This document shows positions 16,857 to 24,099 of a stretch of DNA of 59,184 nucleotides, in pieces (within the stretch, counting starts at the first letter, position 1; the number at the start of each line of letters is the position of its first letter). A program made the translations under genes and the position numbers. The notes beneath the pieces are model-generated. The model had not been told where the DNA came from and made no database searches. It was given only the letters and a program-made list of their open reading frames with translations. The stretch is from NCBI GenBank assembly GCA_964625525.1, contig CAZVEE010000013.1, positions 1 to 59,184 on the forward strand, read 5' to 3'. The DNA is from CAZVEE01 sp964625525 (GTDB lineage: Bacteria > Pseudomonadota > Alphaproteobacteria > JAJFIK01).

Positions 16857-17866
16857 GCGGACGATCCATTCCCGAGCGCGGCGGCCCGGGCCGCGCGCAG
16901 CCGCTCGAAATCCTCACCCGCATGATAGCTAGAGCGGGTGAGCGGGCTCGCGGAGACCAGCAAAAAGCCCTTGGCCAATGCGATGGTTTCATAACCCTTG
17001 AACTCGTCCGGCGTGACGAAACGGGCGATCGCATGGTGTTTGCGCGTGGGCTGAAGATACTGCCCAATGGTCAGAAAATCGACCCGCGCGGAGCGCAGAT
17101 CATCCATGACCTGCATGACCTCTTCGCGCTCCTCACCCAGCCCGACCATCAGGCCGGATTTAGTGAACATGGACGCATCCAGGTCCTTCACCCGGTCTAA
17201 CAGCCGGATGGAATGGTAGTAGCGCGCCCCCGGACGCACCTCCAGATAGAGCCGCGGCACTGTCTCCAGATTATGGTTGAAGACGTCGGGACGGGCCTCG
17301 ACCACCACCTCAAGCGCCCCGGGTTTACGCAGAAAGTCCGGGGTCAGCACTTCGATGGTGGTGGTGGGATTGGCGGCGCGAATGGCCGTGATCACGTCGG
17401 CGAAATGCTGCGCGCCCCCATCGGCCAAGTCGTCCCGGTCCACACTGGTGATCACCACATGTTCCAGGCCCAGCTTCGCCACCGCCGCCGCCACGCGCGC
17501 CGGCTCGTCGGTGTCGAGCGGTTGTGGCAGGCCCGTGCGCACATTGCAGAAGGCGCAGGCGCGGGTACAGATCTCGCCCATGATCATCATGGTTGCGTGC
17601 CGCTTGGTCCAGCACTCGCCAATATTCGGACAGCCCGCCTCTTCGCATACGGTCACCAGGCCATGCTCGCGCACGATCGCCCGGGTCTCGGCATATTCCG
17701 GCGAGGTGGGCGCCTTAACCCGGATCCATTCGGGCTTGCGCGGCACATCAGAGTCAGGGCGATGCTGCTTCTCGGGATGGCGCGGCCGTTCGGCCCCATC
17801 CTGAGCTTTCCCCTTGTCCCGAGGCGGCTTGTCAGATCCGTTCACATTGTCGATGAGGGTGACCAT
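16853..17866 (-). CDS. lipA: Lipoyl synthase (radical SAM)
   Basis: 337 residues. It inserts two sulfurs into octanoyl groups on lipoyl domains of 2-oxoacid dehydrogenases and the glycine cleavage system. All cluster ligands are present: Cys74, Cys79 and Cys85 of the auxiliary cluster (VCEEAGCPNIGECW) and Cys100, Cys104, Cys107 of the radical SAM cluster (EICTRACAFCNV). The N-terminus of about 45 residues is a hydrophilic, charged extension (KPPRDKGKAQDGAERPRHPE). It is followed by the COQ10-type gene with an ATGA overlap. lipB is not nearby. Confidence 0.97.
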   Translation of the reverse strand: MVTLIDNVNGSDKPPRDKGKAQDGAERPRHPEKQHRPDSDVPRKPEWIRVKAPTSPEYAETRAIVREHGLVTVCEEAGCPNIGECWTKRHATMMIMGEICTRACAFCNVRTGLPQPLDTDEPARVAAAVAKLGLEHVVITSVDRDDLADGGAQHFADVITAIRAANPTTTIEVLTPDFLRKPGALEVVVEARPDVFNHNLETVPRLYLEVRPGARYYHSIRLLDRVKDLDASMFTKSGLMVGLGEEREEVMQVMDDLRSARVDFLTIGQYLQPTRKHHAIARFVTPDEFKGYETIALAKGFLLVSASPLTRSSYHAGEDFERLRAARAAALGNGSSA

Positions 17867-18335
17867 CGATCACTCCGTGCGTTCCAGAGAGGCGAGACCT
17901 TGGATATAGGGGCGCGCGCCGTCAAGCCGAGAGGCCGCCGCGTCGCGCCTAGAGCGCTTTCGGGAAAAGTGTGCGCGGTTTTCCGCCCGGAAAGCGCGCC
18001 AAACCAAAGACCGAGAGCCGTTTCAATGATCTGGTTTTCATTGAAACGGCTCTAGTCCCGAAGGCGAACACCGCGATCGGGCACACCAAAGATGAGGCCA
18101 AAGTTAAAGGTCATCCGTCACAAAGACCGCATGAAGCCTTGACCGTGACCGGCGGATCACGAACTTCTCTTAAGCGTGCCTCATTTTTGCCGTTACATTA
18201 AGGGCAAGTAAGGCATCCGAAAGATTATGCCGAAGATCGGCAGAGAAAAGACCGGATCGCACCATGGGTGCGGTCGGTTTGGATCACTCAGGGGTTTGGT
18301 ACACGGTGGGCGCTGAAGCACCATATGCGGACAGC
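17867..18335. other. Intergenic region upstream of lipA with mosaic element
   Basis: This 469-base stretch contains the palindromic mosaic element at 17949-18055. From 18056 to 18335 I see no gene I can support; the frame of the following membrane protein stays open back to an ATG at 18264 but without a ribosome site or hydrophobic character. The promoter of lipA must lie between 17867 and the element. Confidence 0.4.
17949..18055 (+). repeat. Palindromic intergenic mosaic element, copy 1
   Basis: A 107-base unit bounded by CTAGAGC and GGCTCTAG. It holds two palindromes: GCGCTTTC pairing with GGAAAGCGC around inner GGAAAA/TTTTCC arms, and a perfect 16-base stem AGAGCCGTTTCAATGA (18014-18029) with its complement ending at 18053, loop TCTGGTTT. 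A second copy lies inverted at 59031-59136. In size and two-palindrome layout it resembles the RIME intergenic elements known from rhizobia. Confidence 0.85.
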
Positions 18336-18830
18336 ATGATTATCCTGGTCGGGCTTGCCTGGCTTGGCCTGCTGGGCTGGTTGTTTCTGCTCACGCGTTC
18401 GTTCAGCCGGGTGCTGGCCTGGGTGTTCCTGGTGGCCGGCCTGCTTGCGCCCATGGCCCTCTTTTACGGGTCCAACCGGGTCATTGCCTCCCACTGCACC
18501 GAACGCAGCGTTCTGAACGGCTACAGCGCCGATAACATCTATCGGTTCAACATCGTCTCACGTCAGTGCCTCGACAAGCCTGGGCGCCAGTTTGAAGTAC
18601 GAATCGGACGTGCGGGCAATCTGGAACCGCTTTTCACCGTGTTTGAAGGCGATGATCTCAGCCGTCCCATGGGCGTCACGCAACGGGGCCGGCACGAATT
18701 CGCCATCATCATTGCGCCCGCCAACCGGGCGGGTGGCGAAGCGCGCCAACCTCTGATCGTGCGTATGGATCCAGTCAGCGGTAAGCCGGACAACCGCTAC
18801 ACCTATCGTTGGCGTCTGTCCGAAGGCTAA
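18336..18830 (+). CDS. Membrane-anchored protein of unknown function
   Basis: 164 residues. Two close hydrophobic segments (MIILVGLAWLGLLGWLFLLT and LAWVFLVAGLLAPMALFYG) occupy the first 50 residues, then a soluble domain with two cysteines (SHCTERS, SRQCLDKP) and mostly strand-like sequence ending TYRWRLSEG. I recognise no family. The start is uncertain: the ATG at 18336 begins the hydrophobic region, but an ATG at 18264 would add 24 residues; neither has a good ribosome site. It converges with the TetR gene. Confidence 0.55.
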   Translation: MIILVGLAWLGLLGWLFLLTRSFSRVLAWVFLVAGLLAPMALFYGSNRVIASHCTERSVLNGYSADNIYRFNIVSRQCLDKPGRQFEVRIGRAGNLEPLFTVFEGDDLSRPMGVTQRGRHEFAIIIAPANRAGGEARQPLIVRMDPVSGKPDNRYTYRWRLSEG

Positions 18831-18863
18831 GGTGGCCTCTCTCAAGCTTGGCAAAGCGTTAAA

Positions 18864-19502
18864 CTAGACGTCCACCAAGTGAGCCAGCAGCGAGCGCAGG
18901 ACGATTTCCGCCCGGCTCGGCAAGACACCCGGCCCACCATCTCCCAGATCCGCCACCTTCTCCACCAGCAGCCATGCGAGCCCATGCATGGTGGCCCACA
19001 TGCCAATGCCCAGCGCCGGGTTCTTCAGGATACAACCGATATGGTCGGCCACCTGCTCCGTTGCGCCGGTGAGTTCGGCATAATCCTGACGGTTAGAGAT
19101 ATCGCGCCCGAACATCAGGCGGAACAGTTCCGGATTGTTGGTGGCAAAGCGGATATACGCCCCGCCAATGGCGATCACCGCATCTTCCGCGTCGTGGGCA
19201 AAGGGCAATGCCGACTGCTCGATCTCGTCTAGCAGTTGAATGAAGCCCGCCGCCGCAACGGCCGCCAGCAGCGCTTCCCGATCCTTGAAATGGCGATAGG
19301 GCGCCGTCTGCGACACACCCGCCGCCCGGGCCGCGCCGCGCAGGGACAACCCGGCCAGGCCCTTGTCACGCAATTCATCCGCCGCCGCCCGGATCAGCGC
19401 CGCACGCAGATTACCGTGGTGATAGCGGTCCTTGGGCTTGCGATAACTCGGCGTGTCTTCACATAAGGCAGCGGGGCCGAGAGCGGTGGCTGTGGCGGTC
19501 AT
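18864..19502 (-). CDS. TetR/AcrR family transcriptional regulator, WHG-type
   Basis: 212 residues. The N-terminal helix-turn-helix spans about residues 30-75 (YHHGNLRAALIRAAADELRD, then LSLRGAARAAGVSQTAPYRHF). The C-terminal ligand domain carries GMWATMHGLAWLLVEK, the WHG-type signature. TetR proteins usually repress their own gene or a neighbour until a small ligand binds. No obvious palindromic operator stands in the 129 bases before the minus-strand terminator, and the target is not evident from the neighbours. Confidence 0.88.
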   Translation of the reverse strand: MTATATALGPAALCEDTPSYRKPKDRYHHGNLRAALIRAAADELRDKGLAGLSLRGAARAAGVSQTAPYRHFKDREALLAAVAAAGFIQLLDEIEQSALPFAHDAEDAVIAIGGAYIRFATNNPELFRLMFGRDISNRQDYAELTGATEQVADHIGCILKNPALGIGMWATMHGLAWLLVEKVADLGDGGPGVLPSRAEIVLRSLLAHLVDV

Positions 19503-19631
19503 GGGAGTCCTCCTTCCAAAGACATCGCGTGCGAGGCTATCCCGTCACCCGTCAACATTCTTACCCTCAAGTGATTCGCGCTTTGCGCCAATCCGTTAAC
19601 CAACAGTTAGGAACCTGCTCAGAGTCGTGAC

Positions 19632-19660
19632 AAAAAAAGCGGCCTCCCGCAGGAGGCCGC
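19632..19660 (-). terminator. Rho-independent terminator of the OB-fold-like gene
   Basis: Read leftward, a perfect nine-base stem (19652-19660 with 19639-19647) and four-base loop is followed by seven Ts (19638-19632). It lies about 30 bases after the stop of the secreted OB-fold-like gene, showing that gene is transcribed alone. Confidence 0.85.
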
Positions 19661-19690
19661 CTTCCCTTGCCACAGGGCCGTCTTGTGCGA

Positions 19691-20377
19691 TCAGCCGCGC
19701 GGAGACATGCGCAGTTGTTCCTTCATGGACAGGAACGTGCTCATGCGGTCATTCACCGCCACCGGCAGCACCGTGCGCGCCACCAAACGGCGCTCGGCGA
19801 AGAAGGTCTGGTCGAGGGTACCGGCGATGGCCACCACGTCGCCGCGTTTAATGCTGGCAAAGCGGGCGCCGTTGAAGCGGTCGAGCGCGCCCGCGTCCAC
19901 TTCGATGATTTCGCTCCCCGTGTTCAGCGCCAGGCCCGTGTCGTCCACCGACGCCACTTTACCCACCAGGTTCAACCGCGCGCCGTCCTGGTAATCAGAC
20001 GCTTGACCATACAGCGTGTAGCCAACTTCCCGATTAGAATCCTGGGAAAAGTAGAAGGTCTTGCGGCTGTGGACATAAAGACTATCCGCGTCGATCTGCG
20101 CGGTGCCGGCGGCCGGGTCCAGCGTGCCGTAAACCGTAACGCTCTCGCCATCACCCAACTTTGTTTCGGTGTTGTACCAAACCCAATCGGCCATATCGAT
20201 CGCAACCGCGAGATCGCCGTCGGTGACGGTGAACCCCTGAGCCTTGCTGCCAGTCACTTCACCCGTTACTGACACCCGCTCCACCGTAGACTGATTATCC
20301 GCCTGCGCCGGAAGCATAGCGGCGACACCCATCGCCAGACCTAAACCCATCGCACGGAGCGTTTTGTGGAAGCTCAT
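19691..20377 (-). CDS. Secreted protein with two OB-fold-like repeats
   Basis: 228 residues. The N-terminus MSFHKTLRAMGLGLAMGVAA starts a Sec signal with likely cleavage after PAQA (about residue 26). The mature part shows two similar modules, VSVTGEVTGSKAQGFTVTDG and LVGKVASVDDTGLALNTGSE, each followed by a stretch on 'GDxVxVxGTLD', as in bacterial OB-fold or DUF5666-type periplasmic proteins. Function unknown. AAAGGAG precedes the ATG at 20377, which fixes the start although the frame is open to 20455. It has its own strong terminator. Confidence 0.65.
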   Translation of the reverse strand: MSFHKTLRAMGLGLAMGVAAMLPAQADNQSTVERVSVTGEVTGSKAQGFTVTDGDLAVAIDMADWVWYNTETKLGDGESVTVYGTLDPAAGTAQIDADSLYVHSRKTFYFSQDSNREVGYTLYGQASDYQDGARLNLVGKVASVDDTGLALNTGSEIIEVDAGALDRFNGARFASIKRGDVVAIAGTLDQTFFAERRLVARTVLPVAVNDRMSTFLSMKEQLRMSPRG

Positions 20378-20687
20378 CTGCTTCTCCTTTTGGATACACG
20401 CCACCTGATCGGAGCCGCGAGCCCATCGCGCTAAACAGCTCCGTTGAAAACCCATTCTTTTGGCTTCTGTTGTCTCAGCACCGCCCGCGCATGAGCGCCA
20501 AACTCACGCGCTGGTCATGAGACTAACGTAATGACGAGCTGTTCAGCCGTACACGGCCAATCCATTAAGGGAAGGTTAAACACACGTTAGGTGTGACACC
20601 GGTCAAGCTCCGGAACGGACATATCGTCCGGGAACGACCGAACCTTACGATCCAGTCATATTCCGCCTACGTCTTGATTTGATTGAC
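20378..20687. other. Intergenic region, no gene seen
   Basis: 310 bases between the OB-fold-like gene and the end of the next minus-strand gene. It must hold the promoter of the OB-fold-like gene. I see no terminator, repeat or open frame worth reporting. Confidence 0.4.
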
Positions 20688-21578
20688 CTATTGGGGTTTG
20701 CGGTGAAAAGCGCGCAAACGAGCAATGAGACTGGACGTATCCCAGCGCCCACCGCCAAGCGCTTGAACTTCCGAATAAAACTGGTCCACAAGGGCGGCCA
20801 CAGGCAGGTGCGCGCCGTTGGTGCGGGCTTCGGCCAGGCAAATCCCCAAATCCTTGCGCATCCAGTCCACGGCAAAACCGAAATCGAACGCCCCTTCGGC
20901 CATCGTGGCGGCGCGATTGTCCATCTGCCAGGACTGGGCCGCCCCTTTGGCTATGACATCCGTCACAGAAACCGGGTCGAGACCGGCGGCCTCGGCAAAG
21001 GCGAGACCTTCCGCCAAACCCTGCACGACCCCGGCATTGCAGATCTGATTGACCATCTTGGTGAGCTGGCCGGCGCCGGCCGGGCCCATCAGCTTCACCA
21101 TTTTCGCGTAAACGTCGATGAACGGGAGGGCCTGCGCGTAGGCGGTGTCTGTGCCGCCCACCATCACCGTGAGCTGGCCGGTCTGCGCGCCCGCCTGCCC
21201 GCCAGAAACCGGAGCATCAAGACATCCCAGGCCCAGGGCCTCGGCCGCACCGGCCAAGTCCCGCGCCAATGCGGCCGAGGCGGTGGTGTGATCCACAAAC
21301 ACCGCCCCTGGGGCCATGGCTTCGAGCGCCCCTTCCGGGCCCAAGGCCACGGCGCGCACATCATCGTCATTGCCAACACAGGCGAAGACGACCTCGGCCC
21401 CTGTTGCGGCCTCGGCCGGGGTTGCCACCGCCACGCCACCATGGGCCCCGACCCAAGCCGCGGATTTGGCGGCGGTGCGATTGTAGACCCGCACCCGATG
21501 ACCCGCGGTCGCCAAATGACCCGCCATGGGAAAGCCCATCACACCCAGACCCAGAAACGCCACCGTCCGTCCGCTCAT
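20688..21578 (-). CDS. NAD(P)-dependent dehydrogenase, 3-hydroxyisobutyrate dehydrogenase family
   Basis: 296 residues. The N-terminal Rossmann motif VAFLGLGVMGFPMAGHLATA and the catalytic region LDAPVSGGQAGAQTGQLTVM are the family signatures; the catalytic Lys is in GQLTKMVNQICNAG. Family members oxidise 3-hydroxyisobutyrate in valine breakdown, reduce tartronate semialdehyde or act on related 3-hydroxyacids, and the sequence does not decide among these. The ATG at 21578 begins the family match, but its ribosome site is 13 bases away, so starts at 21608 or 21614 remain possible. Confidence 0.88.
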   Translation of the reverse strand: MSGRTVAFLGLGVMGFPMAGHLATAGHRVRVYNRTAAKSAAWVGAHGGVAVATPAEAATGAEVVFACVGNDDDVRAVALGPEGALEAMAPGAVFVDHTTASAALARDLAGAAEALGLGCLDAPVSGGQAGAQTGQLTVMVGGTDTAYAQALPFIDVYAKMVKLMGPAGAGQLTKMVNQICNAGVVQGLAEGLAFAEAAGLDPVSVTDVIAKGAAQSWQMDNRAATMAEGAFDFGFAVDWMRKDLGICLAEARTNGAHLPVAALVDQFYSEVQALGGGRWDTSSLIARLRAFHRKPQ

Positions 21579-21681
21579 GCCAGTTTTTTCATCCTCTCTC
21601 AGGGACATGCACACCTATTGGGGATCCTATATGATCGCGCCCGCAGTCGGGATTGAGAAAAGCAAAATGAGGGGTTGAGGC

Positions 21682-24096
21682 ATGGGAACGGTGCTGAAAT
21701 GGCTGGGGCGGATGGTCCTGGGGCTGGTTGTGGTCATGCTCGGCTTGGGGCTCGTGGCCTATTGGCGCATGACGGCGTCACTGCCCTGGACGGAAGGCGA
21801 ACGCAGCGCAGCCGGGCTGAGTGCTCCAGTGGAACTGCTGCGCGGAGCCCATGCCATTCCCCATATCAGCGGCGAAAGTGACGAGGACGTTTTCTTTGGC
21901 CTTGGTTACGCCCATGCCCAAGACCGGTTTTGGCAGATGGACCTGAACCGGCGTTTCGTCAGCGGCCGGCTCTCGGAACTCGTGGGCGAGGTGGCGCTGT
22001 CGAGCGACATGCTCATGCGCGCGCTGGATCTGGGCGGGCATGCGGAGCGCAGCCTGGCAAGCCTGCCGGCGGATGCGCGCGCCTGGCTTGAGGCCTATAC
22101 GCGCGGCGTGAACGCCGTCCTCGACGATCCCGATTTCGTGGCGCCACCGGAATATGTGGTGCTTCTGGCGAGCCCGGAGCGGTGGCGCCCGGAAGACAGT
22201 CTGGCGGCACTCAAAGCCATGGCCTTCAATCTGGGCGGCAATGCCTGGGACGAGTTTGCCCGCGCCTACTACATCGACAAGCTGGGTCCGGAAAAAGGCC
22301 CGCAATTCACCGACCCGCCGCACCCGCCCTTTTTTGTCTCTTTGAGCCCGGAAGATCTGGGCCTGTCCGCGGATGACACAGCGGCAGAGAGCGAGGGCGC
22401 GCCGGACGGGCTGACCAATGCCAGCGGTGCGCCGGCGGACCAGTCCAACAACTGGGTTGTGGACGGCAGCCGCACCGTCTCCGGCAGCCCGATCCTGGCC
22501 AATGACCCGCATCTGGCCGCCAGCCAGCCGGGCATCTGGTACATGGCACACTTGGCCTTTCCTGACCGCAATGTGGTGGGCGTGTCGATCCCCGGCATTC
22601 CGGCGATCATCCTGGGCCGGAACGATGTGAGCGCCTGGGGCATGACCAATACGGGGCCGGACGTGCAAGACCTTTATGTGGTCACGCGCTCGCCTCATGA
22701 CCCCTCACTCTATCTGGGGCCTGATGGCCCGGAAGCGTTCATCACGCGCGAAGATGAGATCACCGTGCGCTTCGCCGGGACCCGCACCGCCGAGTTCCTC
22801 GCCACCCGCCACGGACCGGTCTTGCCCAAAGGGCATACCATCATGACCGATCTGGCGGCGGAGGATCAGGAAGTGGCCATGGCCTTTGCCACGCTATCCG
22901 GTCAGGATCATTCGCTGGCGGGCCTGATGTACATGATGCGCAATGACTCTTGGGCCGGCTTTTCAGACATCGGCCGCTACTTCACCGGTCCCATGCAGAG
23001 CGTGGTCTACGCTCACCGGGATGGCGATATCGGCCTGTTGCTGCCGGGCTCGGTGCCGGTGCGCAGCCCCGACCATGACAGCGCCGGGCGCCTGCCCGTG
23101 GATGGAGGTCTGGCGCAAAACGATTGGCAGGGTTTTATTCCGACGGCGGAGTTGCCGAAAGTTCTCAATCCACGCAGCGGTATGATCGTGACGGCCAACA
23201 ATAAGATCGTGCCGGATGAATACCCCCATTCCCTCACCCAGGACTGGGTGGCGACGGAACGGGCGCGACGCATCGCAGACTTGCTGGACCGGGAACGCCG
23301 GCATGACCTCGACTCCATGGCCGCAATCCAGCTCGATACGGTTGGTCTGCGCACCCGTCAGCTTCTGCCGCTGCTGACAGCCGTTCCCGCCCCCGATGGC
23401 CGCGCCCGGGAGGCCCGGGCGCTGCTCGCCGACTGGGATGGGGATTTCGCCGCGGATCGCGCAGAGCCTCTCCTCTACGCGGCCTGGATCGCGGAACTGG
23501 GGCGGCTCATCTACGCGGATGATCTGGGCGAAGACTTCCGCCGCGCCTGGCGCCTGAACGAGACCTTCCTGCTCAGTGTGGTGGACGGCACCCACGCCGC
23601 ATGGTGCGATGTGATCGACACGCCAGACACGGAAGAGACCTGTGAGCCGCTCATCGCCCGCGCGCTGGAAAATGCCGTGGAGACCCTGACAGACGCCTAT
23701 GGTCGGGACATGAGCGCCTGGCGCTGGGGCGAGCCCCATGGGGCGCATTTCGACCACCAGCCTTTCGACGTCTTCCCGCTCCTTGGCGATCTGTTCTCGC
23801 GGCGCGCGCCCCATGGCGGCAGTCAGGACACGGTCAATGTGGGGGCGTTTGCGGTGCGCAACACACCGGATTTCTCCACGGTCTGGATCCCCAGTTTCCG
23901 CGCACTCTACGACCTCTCGGCGCTGGAGGACTCGCGGCTGATCATTCCCACCGGACAGTCAGGCCATCTGCTCTCGCCCCATTATGACGACCTGTCTTCC
24001 CTTTGGTCCGAGGGCGCCTATTTGACTGTGCGCACGGATCTCGACGCGGTGCGCCCCACGGCCCAACGCCTGGTGCTGACCCCCACGGCGGAATAA
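21682..24096 (+). CDS. Penicillin acylase family Ntn-hydrolase, paralogue 1
   Basis: 804 residues, membrane-anchored by one N-terminal helix (LVLGLVVVMLGLGLVAYW). Members are made as one chain and cut themselves before a serine that becomes the N-terminal nucleophile; they cleave amide bonds of penicillins, acyl-homoserine lactones or other acylated amines. HAIPHISGES and GYAHAQDRFWQMDLNRR mark the alpha chain, and Ser255 in DQSNNWVVDGS is the expected nucleophile, followed by ANDPHL. FDHQPFDVFPLLG and the C-terminal TGQSGHLLSPHYDD complete the beta chain. The substrate is unknown. Paralogue 2 follows after three bases. Confidence 0.9.
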   Translation: MGTVLKWLGRMVLGLVVVMLGLGLVAYWRMTASLPWTEGERSAAGLSAPVELLRGAHAIPHISGESDEDVFFGLGYAHAQDRFWQMDLNRRFVSGRLSELVGEVALSSDMLMRALDLGGHAERSLASLPADARAWLEAYTRGVNAVLDDPDFVAPPEYVVLLASPERWRPEDSLAALKAMAFNLGGNAWDEFARAYYIDKLGPEKGPQFTDPPHPPFFVSLSPEDLGLSADDTAAESEGAPDGLTNASGAPADQSNNWVVDGSRTVSGSPILANDPHLAASQPGIWYMAHLAFPDRNVVGVSIPGIPAIILGRNDVSAWGMTNTGPDVQDLYVVTRSPHDPSLYLGPDGPEAFITREDEITVRFAGTRTAEFLATRHGPVLPKGHTIMTDLAAEDQEVAMAFATLSGQDHSLAGLMYMMRNDSWAGFSDIGRYFTGPMQSVVYAHRDGDIGLLLPGSVPVRSPDHDSAGRLPVDGGLAQNDWQGFIPTAELPKVLNPRSGMIVTANNKIVPDEYPHSLTQDWVATERARRIADLLDRERRHDLDSMAAIQLDTVGLRTRQLLPLLTAVPAPDGRAREARALLADWDGDFAADRAEPLLYAAWIAELGRLIYADDLGEDFRRAWRLNETFLLSVVDGTHAAWCDVIDTPDTEETCEPLIARALENAVETLTDAYGRDMSAWRWGEPHGAHFDHQPFDVFPLLGDLFSRRAPHGGSQDTVNVGAFAVRNTPDFSTVWIPSFRALYDLSALEDSRLIIPTGQSGHLLSPHYDDLSSLWSEGAYLTVRTDLDAVRPTAQRLVLTPTAE

Positions 24097-24099
24097 GGG

